Both the position numbers and the translations under genes were made by a program. A stretch of 10,861 nucleotides of DNA from an uncultured Clostridia bacterium (GTDB lineage Bacteria > Bacillota > Clostridia > UBA1381), in assembly GCA_910578235.1 (NCBI GenBank), contig CAJTPP010000079.1:1-10861 (forward strand), in the 5' to 3' direction. Numbering within the stretch: the first letter of the stretch is position 1; every line of letters starts with the position of its first letter. The notes beneath the pieces were generated by a model. It was not told the DNA's origin. It saw only the letters and a program-made list of their open reading frames with translations, and did not search any database. Shown here one piece after another: positions 1-9,700 of the stretch.

Positions 1-3
1 TTC

Positions 4-28
4 TATTAAAATTTGTCGAATTTTAATA
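4..28. promoter_or_regulatory. Perfect 10-bp inverted repeat, candidate operator
   Basis: The arms TATTAAAATT (4-13) and AATTTTAATA (19-28) are exact reverse complements around a 5-base centre, TGTCG. The element covers the proposed -35 box of the promoter for the Xre-type gene at 80. Small Xre regulators commonly repress their own promoter through such dyads, so autoregulation is the simplest inference. The arms are pure A+T in an AT-rich region, so chance is possible, though ten paired bases without a mismatch is more than expected locally. Confidence 0.5.
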
Positions 29-41
29 TACAATATATACT
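13..41 (+). promoter_or_regulatory. Sigma-A-type promoter for the Xre regulator gene
   Basis: TTGTCG at 13-18 (consensus TTGACA, 4 of 6) and TATACT at 36-41 (consensus TATAAT, 5 of 6) are separated by exactly 17 bases. The expected start site is near 48, about 30 bases ahead of the ATG at 80. The -35 box lies inside the inverted repeat 4-28. Confidence 0.6.
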
Positions 42-79
42 ATAAGCAAAGTTATATTTCAAATGAATAAGGTGAGATA

Positions 80-415
80 ATGATTAATTATAAACAAGCT
101 GGACAAAGAATTAAATTACAACGAAAAAGTTTAGGAGTAACTCAAGAAATTGTGTCAGAACAAGTAGGTATAACTACTAGTTACTTGTCTCAAATAGAAT
201 CAGGCACAAGAAAGGCAGGAATAAATACTTTTTTGAGCATCTCTAAAGTTTTATGTATATCATTAGATTACATTTTAGGCAATGATTCAAATGAAGTATT
301 AAAACAGAATTTTGATGATATTGAATATCAAATATTTTATAATTTGAATGACCTGTCTGAAAACACCAAACAATTCATCCTTGAGATGATAATGTTAATG
401 AAAAAGATTCATTAG
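80..415 (+). CDS. Xre/Cro-family helix-turn-helix transcriptional regulator
   Basis: This 111-residue protein has a classic HTH_3 fold at about residues 8-66. GVTQEIVSEQVGITTSYLSQ forms the two helices of the turn, followed by the IESGTR signature and the SLDYILGND end typical of SinR/ImmR-like repressors. The C-terminal 40 residues (NLNDLSENTKQFILEMIMLMKK) look helical and may mediate oligomerisation; no enzymatic or peptidase domain is present. The ATG is preceded by AAGGTGAG (69-76) at good spacing, and the in-frame upstream ATG at 63 stops at once. The promoter overlaps an inverted repeat, which suggests autorepression. Its relation to the downstream toxin locus is unknown: a response-regulator stub and an AT-rich spacer lie between them, so it may be a bystander from an older neighbourhood. 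The family call is firm; the targets are inferred. Confidence 0.9.
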   Translation: MINYKQAGQRIKLQRKSLGVTQEIVSEQVGITTSYLSQIESGTRKAGINTFLSISKVLCISLDYILGNDSNEVLKQNFDDIEYQIFYNLNDLSENTKQFILEMIMLMKKIH

Positions 416-427
416 GAGGTATATAAT

Positions 428-496
428 ATGAATGTCGCATTATGTGATGATATTATCTTTTTAGATAAAGAACAAATACAAGAGAAAGGAGTATGA
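428..496 (+). pseudogene. Truncated response-regulator start (LytTR/AgrA-like), 22 codons
   Basis: A strong ribosome binding site, AGGAGGT (414-420, overlapping the stop of the Xre gene), precedes ATG 428. The frame encodes MNVALCDDIIFLDKEQIQEK plus two residues before TGA at 494-496. The opening MNVALCDD closely resembles the first beta strand and acidic pocket (MNIAICDD-type) of LytTR-family receiver domains, and the following segment resembles the start of helix 1. The rest of the receiver and all of the DNA-binding domain are absent. The placement and binding site suggest it was once the second gene of an operon with the Xre regulator. Alternatively it is a genuine short peptide, but the family resemblance favours a remnant. 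About 20 residues give limited support. Confidence 0.45.
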
Positions 497-600
497 CAGG
501 ATATCAAAATACACCGAGGCAAGTAAGTTTAATTAAATATTTAATTATTAATCTTACATTATTTTGAATTAAATAAATATGAGAAAGAGGGGATATTAAA
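497..600. other. AT-rich spacer upstream of the protease gene
   Basis: This interval separates the regulator stub from the protease gene. It contains an 18-bp perfect AT-only palindrome at 530-547 (TAATTAAAT/ATTTAATTA) and the ribosome binding site AGAGGGG (586-592) for the GTG start at 601. I could not find a convincing -35/-10 pair at 16-18 bp spacing. I see no rho-independent terminator, because the palindrome lacks GC pairs and has no clean U-tract. Confidence 0.4.
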
Positions 601-2022
601 GTGAAGAAATTATTAAAAATAAATGTCATCTGTATTGTCATTTCTATGTTAATTAATATTTTTCCTTATACGGCTGGAGCTGAAAATTATTTGTGGAAAG
701 ATATAAATGCTATAGGAATGTTTAATATTGACACTGATATGGTATCATTCGAGGATTTTAATGAAGAGAATGATTATGTTGAGCCATATATACAACTGCT
801 CATAAAATATGTGGATAGCGAAGGTGAAAAGATAGATTCAGGCGTCTCAGTAACACCTTTCTTCGATACTTTATACATTGATTCTGATATAGATATGGAG
901 TCTTATGTTAATTATCTTAAGTTAAATAATGATAATATATCCTATATTCAAAAAGACTATAAACTCATTTTATCAGCAACAGAAAATAAAATAAGAATAG
1001 CAACAGATAAAGTCGATATTAATAATATTGGAAAAAACGATGAAGCGTTATTAAATTCTAATAATTTACATATAGATGATATAATTGTCGCTATCATAGA
1101 TTCAGGTATTGATATAGAGCATGAAGCTATTAAAGATAAGATATACATAAATAAAAGTGAAGTAAAAAATAATAGTGATTCAGATAATAATGGATATATT
1201 GATGATGTTTCTGGATGGGATTTTGTAAATAATAAACCTTTATCTTATGAACATAATCAAATTGTTGAATATAGTCATGGAACACATGTTGCCGGCATCA
1301 TTGCTGGAGATTCTGAGGAAATGCAAGGTGTTCATGCTGACACTAAAATATTACCACTAAAAGCTTTTGAAAGTGGCAATGCGTATACCAGTGATATTAT
1401 TAAAGCAATAGAATATGCGGAAAACATGGGAGCTAGTGTAGTAAACTGTAGCTTTTGTTCAAATGATGATAATCTGGCATTAAGGGAAACAATAGAAAAT
1501 TCAAACATGTTATTTGTTTGTGCAGCAGGGAATCAAGCTTTAAATATAGATGAAAATCCTGTTTATCCTGCTTCATTTGATATAAATAATATAGTTTCGG
1601 TTGCTGCAACTGATAGCGATAATAATATAGCTTATTTTTCAAACTATGGTGACACTATAGATATTGCAGCAAATGGTTGTAGTATAAAATCATCTGTTCC
1701 AGAAAATGAATACGGCAACAGCTCAGGCACATCAGCGGCAACTGCGTATATAACAGGAGTTGTGGCTGAAATAATGTCAGCATCAACTGAGCTTTCAACA
1801 GATTCAATCAAAAAACAACTTTTGGATAGAACGAATTCTGTTGCATTGTTAAACAATGAAGAATCTAATATAAATTCAATCAATGTTGAAAATCAATCAT
1901 ATATAATTAGCGAAGAAAGTGATGTTGATGATATTGCAGTGCTAAGTGAAGAAGACAGTTTTTCTATTACAGGAGTAGAGCCATTAAGCAAATTTCAGCA
2001 GGAGGGTATCATTCAGCTATAA
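601..2022 (+). CDS. Secreted S8 (subtilisin-like) serine protease, N-terminal part of a split S8-RCC1 protein
   Basis: The open frame begins at GTG 601 behind AGAGGGG and encodes 473 residues. Residues 1-27 are a Sec signal peptide (KK, hydrophobic core, TAGA cleavage end). Residues about 60-120 resemble an I9-type propeptide ending NISYIQKDYKL. The catalytic set is complete: Asp167 in AIIDSGID, His226 in SHGTHVAGI, oxyanion Asn311 in AAGNQA, and Ser378 in SGTSAA. An acidic loop at 193-208 (DSDNNGYIDDVSGWDF) is typical of one S8 subgroup and may bind calcium. The protease domain ends near residue 395 and a linker follows. The last residues after G-V-E-P-L-S-K are out of phase: in the -1 frame the sequence continues as an RCC1 blade, so the stop at 2020-2022 is probably a frameshift artefact or lesion. 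An active extracellular protease is expected. A role in processing the adjacent Rhs protein is inference. Confidence 0.88.
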   Translation: MKKLLKINVICIVISMLINIFPYTAGAENYLWKDINAIGMFNIDTDMVSFEDFNEENDYVEPYIQLLIKYVDSEGEKIDSGVSVTPFFDTLYIDSDIDMESYVNYLKLNNDNISYIQKDYKLILSATENKIRIATDKVDINNIGKNDEALLNSNNLHIDDIIVAIIDSGIDIEHEAIKDKIYINKSEVKNNSDSDNNGYIDDVSGWDFVNNKPLSYEHNQIVEYSHGTHVAGIIAGDSEEMQGVHADTKILPLKAFESGNAYTSDIIKAIEYAENMGASVVNCSFCSNDDNLALRETIENSNMLFVCAAGNQALNIDENPVYPASFDINNIVSVAATDSDNNIAYFSNYGDTIDIAANGCSIKSSVPENEYGNSSGTSAATAYITGVVAEIMSASTELSTDSIKKQLLDRTNSVALLNNEESNINSINVENQSYIISEESDVDDIAVLSEEDSFSITGVEPLSKFQQEGIIQL

Positions 2023-3410
2023 TGTTTGGCGAAGATGCATATCTTTTTGGAAATTTAGGTGCAATAGATGGAAATTATTATTGGGGAGAAGATGACATTA
2101 GCGCACCAGGATGTAAAATGTTTGGCAGTTATTATCCTCCATATGCCACATCTACATCATTTGATGTTCGAAAAATAAGTACGAGAGGCGATCATAATTT
2201 GATATTATTAAGTGATGGAACTGTACGTTCTATTGGTTATAATCAATACGGTCAGCTTGGTGTTGGATATGTTGATGGTTATATCGGAGATGGATATGAG
2301 TCTACATGGCAGGTATTAGGATTAACTAATATAATAGACATTGCAGCAGGACATCAATTTTCGATGGCATTAGATTCAAGTGGCAGGGTGTATGTTTGGG
2401 GTAATAATAAAGATGGTCAGATAGGGAATGGTAGTTCTTATCCGTTCTTTACCACTCCGCAACTTGTAACTGACATAAGTAATATTAAAAGCATTAGTGC
2501 TGGTCATTATCATGCTCTAGCACAAAATGCTAATGGAATAGTATATGGTTGGGGACGAGCAAATAGTGGTGCATTAGGTGAAACTACAAGTGAAAAATAC
2601 TATTCTCCACGAGCATTATCAATTAGCAATGTAGAAAAAATAGTTGCTGGAGTAGATAATAGTTTCTTTATAAAAAAAGATAAAACAGTATATGCTTGTG
2701 GAAAAAATAGCTATGGTCAGTTTGGCGATGGAAGTCTAGACGATAGAACTGAAATATCAGCAATTAATATTACTGATGTTGTAGATGTGTCATCAAATCT
2801 TTCTACAATATTTTTGAAAGAAGACGGAACAGCATATGGATGCGGATTAAATGCATATGGAGAATTAGGGCTTGGTTATGCTTCTACGACAGTCAAAAAT
2901 ATTACGAAAATACCTGGAAATTATAATGCTGTTTCTACAGGAGGTAATCATACATTATTTTTAAATGAAAATGGTTTGTATGCGGCTGGCAGAAACCAAC
3001 ATAGACAATGTGGGTTTAATAATGTCGACACTAATTATTTAAGCCCCACACTTATACCTGAATTTGCACGTGATGCTTTTTCTCTAAACTCTATCAATGT
3101 TGATAATGATAAATTGGTATTAAATGGTATATGGAAATTTGGAGATACTGATGCTCACATTTATATTGGAGATATTGACTTGTATGATAAAACATCCTTA
3201 GATTATTGTGAGGAATGGGTTAATATAAAAGTGATAGATAATAATTATACTGTAAACTATCCCCTTAAAACATTAAAGACAGGATTAAATAAGGGCTGGA
3301 TAAGGCTTCGAGAATATCCGTATACAATTTATTTTTCTTTCTACTATAATCCTTCGGACAACACTGTGATAGATGAAGTTAATATTCAACAAGAAAATTG
3401 TATGTTTTAG
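2022..3410 (+). CDS. RCC1-repeat beta-propeller segment (middle part of the split S8-RCC1 protein)
   Basis: The 462-residue frame contains six full RCC1 repeats, each with the pattern I-x-A-G-x-H-S, D-G-x-V-Y-x-W-G-x-N-x-x-G-Q-L-G. Examples are AAGHQFSMALDSSGRVYVWG, SAGHYHALAQNANGIVYGWG and FLKEDGTAYGCGLNAYGELG. A seventh repeat is completed only by including bases upstream of the ATG: from 1992 the same frame reads ISAGGYHSAIMFGEDAYLFG. Seven repeats is the number in the canonical RCC1 propeller. The ATG at 2022 overlaps the previous stop (TAATG). The GGAGGG at 2001-2006 sits 15 bases away and is simply the codons for the Gly-Gly of the repeat, so an independent start is doubtful. As a separate protein it would lack a signal peptide. 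Residues after about 350 form a non-repeat linker region with no recognised family. In bacteria RCC1 propellers are usually binding or anchoring modules; the ligand here is unknown. Confidence 0.85.
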   Translation: MFGEDAYLFGNLGAIDGNYYWGEDDISAPGCKMFGSYYPPYATSTSFDVRKISTRGDHNLILLSDGTVRSIGYNQYGQLGVGYVDGYIGDGYESTWQVLGLTNIIDIAAGHQFSMALDSSGRVYVWGNNKDGQIGNGSSYPFFTTPQLVTDISNIKSISAGHYHALAQNANGIVYGWGRANSGALGETTSEKYYSPRALSISNVEKIVAGVDNSFFIKKDKTVYACGKNSYGQFGDGSLDDRTEISAINITDVVDVSSNLSTIFLKEDGTAYGCGLNAYGELGLGYASTTVKNITKIPGNYNAVSTGGNHTLFLNENGLYAAGRNQHRQCGFNNVDTNYLSPTLIPEFARDAFSLNSINVDNDKLVLNGIWKFGDTDAHIYIGDIDLYDKTSLDYCEEWVNIKVIDNNYTVNYPLKTLKTGLNKGWIRLREYPYTIYFSFYYNPSDNTVIDEVNIQQENCMF

Positions 3411-3688
3411 CTGTGAATACCAGTATAGATAATATACAAGATAAAGTTTTTACTGTATCATATGACGATTCAAAACTTAGTTTGGATGATGTTTGTGCAC
3501 AAACATGGGACAAGAATCCTACTGTAGGTGATATAGATGATACTGATATTACATTGCTGTCAAAAAGCAGTTCACAAATTCAATTTAAGGTTAATAAATC
3601 ACTATCATCAACTTCAGGCACTATTAATTTGATTAGATTTAAAGCACTTTCAAGCGGTACAACAAAAATAACGATTACAGTTCAATGA
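3398..3688 (+). CDS. C-terminal beta-sandwich segment of the split S8-RCC1 protein (cohesin-like)
   Basis: The frame can nominally open at TTG 3398, but the peptide begins mid-strand (YVLAVNTSIDNIQDKVFTVS), and the frame has neither a good ribosome binding site nor a signal peptide. Strand patterns such as VFTVSYDDSKLSLDDV and the ending TINLIRFKALSSGTTKITIT resemble cohesin-like or related secreted beta-sandwich domains. That resemblance is a pattern impression, not a firm family call. The stop at 3686-3688 is 19 bases ahead of the Rhs start. I read the segment as the tail of the S8-RCC1 protein, separated by a -1 shift in the A-run 3394-3397. Confidence 0.65.
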   Translation: MYVLAVNTSIDNIQDKVFTVSYDDSKLSLDDVCAQTWDKNPTVGDIDDTDITLLSKSSSQIQFKVNKSLSSTSGTINLIRFKALSSGTTKITITVQ

Positions 3689-3693
3689 TATAG

Positions 3694-3699
3694 AAAGGA
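3694..3699 (+). promoter_or_regulatory. Ribosome binding site of the Rhs gene
   Basis: AAAGGA lies 8 bases ahead of ATG 3708, in the 19-base gap after the S8-RCC1 stop. The tight gap without promoter or terminator indicates that protease-propeller and Rhs genes are cotranscribed. Confidence 0.6.
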
Positions 3700-3707
3700 A
3701 AACGCTT

Positions 3708-6700
3708 ATGAAGAAGTTAGAAAAATTTACATCAACTCTACTTGTGATTTCAATGTTTTTATCTAATATTGTATATGCGGAAGAGTTAATAGAAACAGAA
3801 TCATTATCTGAAGGTGTTACATCTGCAATATCATATGGAATTGATAAGGCGAAGAATACAATGTCTAATATATTTTCACTAAATTCAGCATCAGGGGAGT
3901 CAAATATAGAAAAAGATGATGAAAGTAAATTTGAAGACCCCGGTATGGAAATTGAATTAAAAGATATTCAAGCCTTTTATGATATGGGATATGAATTGGA
4001 TGATATAGATAAGGCTATAGAACTGTCACCGATATATGATAAGACACCATATGAGTTGTTGCAATTAAAAGGTCAGAAAAAATATATCCCACATGAAATA
4101 GAAAAGCAAAGTAATGATGAGTCAATGCAACTTGCTGCTGTTGATGATGATACAGAATTGATCGATGATACCGAAGTGACGCAAGAAATACAGGATTATG
4201 AATTCACTGTTGAGGAAACCTCATGGGAAAGTGTACAGATGGATTTAAACTTAGAATATCAATCAACAGAAATTAATGAAAATCAATGGGAATTGATTAA
4301 ATTATCAGGAGTTGATAAATTAATTGATGAGAGTATGCTGTCAGAAGAGGAAAAGGCAGCATTGGCGGATGCAGATATAAATCCTGTTTCAGATGAAATT
4401 TCAACATATGCAGCATCTTCAACGTCTGTAAGTACTGTTGATATGTATAATAATTATATTTTTCCTAAAAGCATGCATGAGCAAGTGAATCAGGGAGGAT
4501 ATACTATTTCTGATGATATTTCTATTAATGAATTGACAGGTAATAACATCGTCAAATCAACAGACATTAGTTTGCCGGGAAGAAATGGATTAGACTTAAA
4601 CTTAACTCGGTATTATTCTGTTGCTAATGCTAACAACATGGATGCTACTATATTGAAAAAAAATAGTAGTTCAGGAAGTACAAGAAGTAATCGTTATTAT
4701 TCCGTGTGCGGAAACCCAAAAGTAACTATCTATTACAAAGAACCACTTGCAGACGGAAGTAAAGAAAAATCATTTCTAATCAATGGAGTATATATAGCTC
4801 CGGGACGTGTTAATTATAATGTTCATTCCGAGATTAATAGTCAACCTAAAATTACTAAAGGGATGTTTGTCAGTCAGGAAGCGTATGATGAAGATTTAGA
4901 AAGGTTAAAAGCCGGACGAGAACCTCAATATATGTTTACAGATAAAAATGCTGCTCAACAATGCATTACATATGCGGAGAAAGGAGACTATAACTATACT
5001 ATTGCTTTTAAAGTTGGAGGAACAAGCAAAATAAGTAAAATAGTATATGATGCGTCACAGGCAAAAACTTTTGATGTGTATGATGTGGGTACATATACAG
5101 TGGTTACAGATACTTCTGAATATTATAACGATGTGGAGGATTCGTCTTTTTCAAAATATTTTAATATAGGAACCGGCTGGGCTTTTGATTTCCCATACAT
5201 AGAAAAGAGATATGACAACAATGAAAAAGAAATTTATGAATATCTTCATATGGGTTTAGGCGGAGTATGGCAGATAGAAGATAATAATTTGGTGGATTAT
5301 TATTTAAAAGATATTCAAATATCCGGAGGTACAGGGTCATTTAATGGAGAAGTAATTGATTATTTGCTAACAGAAAAAGATGGTAAAAAGTATTATTTTG
5401 GAAATATCGGGCAACTTCTTGGCATAGAAGACAGGTACGGAAATAAAATCTTATTTTCTTATGATAAAATACAAGATGGTAGATTTTATTATCCAAGATT
5501 GAAACAAATAACCGACAGTGTTGGACGAGTAGTAACAATTTCAAATACGAATAATAAAGTTGTAATTACAGTTACAGATAAAAATGATTCTTCTCAAAAT
5601 AGGGTTGTGGAATATAATATAACAGGTGCATTTACAAATGATAGAGTATTATCATCTGTAAAAAACGCTGAAGGATATGTTACAACGTATGAATATAAGG
5701 ATAGAAGATGCAGTGTATCAATGTTGAGTAAAAATATAGATGATAGTCCATCTCAAATTGATTATAAAGAGCTTACAACAATAGCATATCCTACGGATAA
5801 AAGAGTATATTTAGAATATAGTACAATGAAAAAAAACTGCGGTCTTGGTGGTGTAATGGAAATTCCGGTACTCAATGTAAAACACGAGTATTACAGCGAG
5901 AACAATACAACATCAACCCGTAAAAGTAAGGAATCATATAGAAGAGATACTGGAGCTAACAATAGTTCTGCTGTCTATGACGGTTATCCTACATTTAGAA
6001 GCATAAAAGAAGTTCCTGATGAATATCGAGTATATTCATATAATAAAAAAGAACCGTTCAGACAGATAATGGAGAGGACGCAACACTCAATCTATAAACG
6101 TTCATATAATGGGAATCGGGTAAAAGAGTCGGTTTTTGATGAATATGATGATGCTCCAAGCGAAACAGAACCGGGGCATATCTATAAGGTATTCACAGAC
6201 TATGAATATGACAAACAGGAGTTGTTGACCAAAGAAATATCAAGGCTATATCTTGATTATGATAATAGGAATACTGATAGTAATACATATGTACAGACGA
6301 CCAAGGAATATACATACGATACTGAGAAATACGGTGACATATTAAGCGAAAAGATTAATGGAAATTCCAATTATACTACAAATTATGTGTATGATTCAAC
6401 ATATCATATTCCAACGAAAATTACTAAGAAAAAAGACAACAGCGCAACACTTGTTACAAATTATACTTTGACAACTGACAAGAAATCAATATCCTCAGTA
6501 ACAGTTACAGAAAATAATTCAACAAAGAAGAAACGTGCGTATACTTATGACGGTTATGGCAATGTGATTTCGGAGAAACGCTATACAGGCAGCAATAACT
6601 GGAATGATTATATTGAAATAATATATAATTATGACGACGCACGTTCTGTAACTAATAAATTGAATGGAGCATATCTGAACAAAATATCTGTGTCAGGAGT

Positions 6701-9700
6701 TAGAGATGCAGACGGGAAGCTTATATCTGGTACATCTGCCGGCACAGTGACACAGTCCTATACATATGACTGGTATGGAAATACTATATCAGAAACAGAT
6801 GCAAAAGGTCAAACATATCAGTATAAATATGATAAGTTGAATAGGGTTACTAAAGTAACAAATCCGGATGCTTCTACAATTGAATATACATTTGCTGTAG
6901 ATAAAAATACAAATGATGTAACAGTTAAGGATGCAAACAATAATGTGATAAAATATTCGTATGACCATTTTGGATATGAAAAATCATCCACAGATGTAAC
7001 AAACAATGTATTACTATCGGAGTCGAGAAGATATTCAGATAATAACTTTGAAGTATTTGAGAATATCCGGTATAGTACGCAAAATGGCGGAACAAAAACA
7101 CAGTTATGGTATAATAGTCTTGGCGAAGTTGTCAGGAAAATGATATTAGATATAGATGATAATATTCTATATCATGAAGATATCTGGATAGAAAATGCAG
7201 TGGATGGAATGCTGCAAAAAACTACTGCAATAGTATATGGCGATACTGACGCGGAGAATGTTAAGAACATACAATACACCGACATTTATGGAAATGTAGT
7301 TAAGGAAGAAACAGTATATAACGAAAATGATACAGAAAAATCTGCTGTAACAGAATATACTTACGACTACCTAGGTAATGTAAAGACCGTCAGAGAACCG
7401 CGTGCAGCGGCGGAAGGCTGGGCTTCAAATCAATATACAGCTAAGTATGATTATGATGTCGATGGAAACGTAACAAAGGAAACCGATATTAACGGCAATA
7501 GTATAGTAAATACTTATGACGGTTTGGGGCGGCTGACATCCGTAACAGATAAAAACGGAAACACAACCACTAACACATATGACAGCCTCGGCAGACTGTT
7601 ACAGGAGCAGATACCTTTCCAAAAGAACGGTACAAGCACAGTATATGCGACAAATAAATATTATTATGACGCAAACGGCAATGTAACAAAATCACAGACG
7701 GCAAACAATGCTGTAGGTTCAAACGCATCATATACAACAACGGAATATACATACAACTGGCAGAATCAGCCTACAAAGGTTCGCGGCTTTAATGGAAGTG
7801 ATGTAGAAAGCTGTGTTCAGTATTACTATGACAGCGTAGGTAATGTGCTTAGAATGTACACAGGCGATGTAAACGGAATGACAGTCAGCGGACTTGATAA
7901 AGTCAGCGGTTCAAGTAATTATGCCGTTACAAAGTATACGTATGACAGTATGAACAGATGTACATCTCAGATTGACGCATTAGGACAAGCAGTAAATAAC
8001 ACCTATGATATTAACGGAAATCTCATAAAAACAGTCGATCGAAACGGAAATACACTGAATTATACATATGACGGACTAAATCAGCTTACGCAAAAGAGTT
8101 CAGGCAAAACGGCTGATGATACCTATACTTATGCGTATAACAAAAAGGGAAATCGTATAAGCATGACAGGCGGAGGAGTAAATACTACCTTTGTTTACAA
8201 TAATCTTGGACAATTAGCCAAAGAAACCTTGACAGACGGCACAGTCAAGGAGTATACTTATGACATGAATGGAAACCGCAAGAGCTTTAAGCTTACGAAG
8301 AACGGTACAGTTCAATATACGCTTACATATGACTATGACAAGCTCAATCAGCTAACAAAGGTATATGAGGACGGCACAGTGAAAGCTGAATATACATATA
8401 ATCCTGACGGAACGCTGAAAAAATCATCATATGGAAGTCAGAGTACAGATTATACCTATAACCTTGCAAAATTGCTTACCGAGGTAAACAACGCAAACGG
8501 CAGCACGCAGATTTCCAAGTACAGCTATACATATTATGTAGACGGAAACCAAAAGAGCAAGACGGAGAGCGTTGCAGGTACTAACAAGGGTACGACAAAC
8601 TATACCTATGACGGACTGAACAGGCTCGTACAGGAAGAAGCACCCAATAATACCTACAGCTATCAGTATGATAAGTATGGAAACAGAAAGCAGTTGAGCG
8701 TTACGGGTGATGAAAATTATATAACAAGCTACACTTATGATAAGAATAACCGTATGCGTAAGCAGACTAAGACGGTCGGAACATCAAGCGAAATAACTGA
8801 CTTCTGGTATGATCCGAACGGAAACCAGATTTCAAGTATGACAATTTCCACAGGCGGTACAGGCACGGCAGGAATAGGTATAGAGCTTGCAGGAGGAAAT
8901 ACCAACAGCATAAATGAATACAACAGCTGGAATCAGCTTACAAAGACCATGCAGAACGGCAAGACCGCAAGTTATACATATAACGGTGACGGTTTAAGAA
9001 TGAGCAAAACTGTTGACGGAGTAACAACAAGCCATATATGGGATGGAACTAATATTGCCGGAGATATAACAAACGGAACAGTAACAAAGTATATCCGTGG
9101 TTTACAGCTTATTTCGTCAAAGAATGACAACAATGAGAGCTTCTATAGCTATAACGGACACGGTGATGTTGTTCAGCTGACAAGCGGTACAGGAGCAATA
9201 ACGAAGCAGTACAGCTACGATGCGTTTGGTGTGGAACAAAACAAGGATGACAAAGATACAAACCCGTTCCGCTACTGCGGTGAGTATTATGACACCGAAA
9301 CCGACAGCGTGTATCTGAGAGCAAGATATTACAGACCAACAACAGGTAGATTTATAACAGAAGACTCGATAAGAGATGGATTGAATTGGTATGTGTATTG
9401 TTACAGTAATTCTGTGAATTATTTTGATAATACAGGTTTAGCTGCGATGCCGTTAAGAAGACTTATGATGGTTTTAGGAGGAGGTTTATACTGGGATAGA
9501 ACTAGCAAACAGGCTTTTGTTAGTATAAACAATGGAGGAAATGTACCATTTTATCAAGATGATGGTGATGGAACATGTATTGATTGGAGAGGCATAATGT
9601 ATACAGATTCAAATTCTGTATATTATTGGTTAGGTTTAAATTTAACGAATAGAGAAAAAGCGGTTGTATATGCGAGAGTGTATGGTAGTGATTATGTGCA

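Larger units (their letters stand above)
601..3688 (+). pseudogene. Composite S8 protease-RCC1 propeller gene, interrupted by two -1 frameshifts
   Basis: Three successive frames (601-2022, 2022-3410, 3398-3688) read as one protein if one A is added in each of two A-runs, at 1990-1992 and 3394-3397. The length then becomes 3090 bases, an exact multiple of three, giving about 1029 residues. The order is signal peptide, I9-like propeptide, S8 domain, seven-blade RCC1 propeller, linker, cohesin-like tail. Only the first fragment carries a signal peptide, and the first RCC1 blade straddles the first junction, which is hard to explain for two independent genes. Both lesions are losses from short A-runs. 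They could be genuine recent mutations or consensus errors from long-read data, and I cannot tell which from sequence alone. Neither site matches a canonical X-XXY-YYZ slippery heptamer. Confidence 0.65.

Noticed and set aside
493..567. 24-codon frame starting at the ATGA overlap with the response-regulator stub
   Set aside because: The purine-rich sequence is only about 1 base from the ATG, the peptide (MTGYQNTPRQ...) resembles nothing I know, and its end lies in low-complexity AT sequence. Chance is the simplest reading.
1987..1996. Programmed -1 ribosomal frameshift at C-AAA-TTT
   Set aside because: It does not match X-XXY-YYZ because the first base is C where A would be needed. I see no stable GC-containing stem just downstream, and the second site at 3393-3400 does not fit the slippery pattern either. 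Single-base loss explains both.
2022..3410. RCC1 segment as an independent, translationally coupled gene (TAATG)
   Set aside because: The first blade begins upstream of the ATG, there is no signal peptide, and the supposed ribosome binding site is 15 bases away and codes for the repeat's Gly-Gly.
6300..9300. Regularly spaced short repeats suggestive of a CRISPR array or tandem satellite
   Set aside because: The periodicity is at protein level (YD repeats of about 20 residues) with varied nucleotide sequence inside one open frame. No identical repeat-spacer units are present.
957..9342. Reverse-strand open frames of 60-80 codons opposite the protease and Rhs genes
   Set aside because: They lie wholly inside well-supported genes, lack ribosome binding sites and family motifs, and read as compositional shadows.
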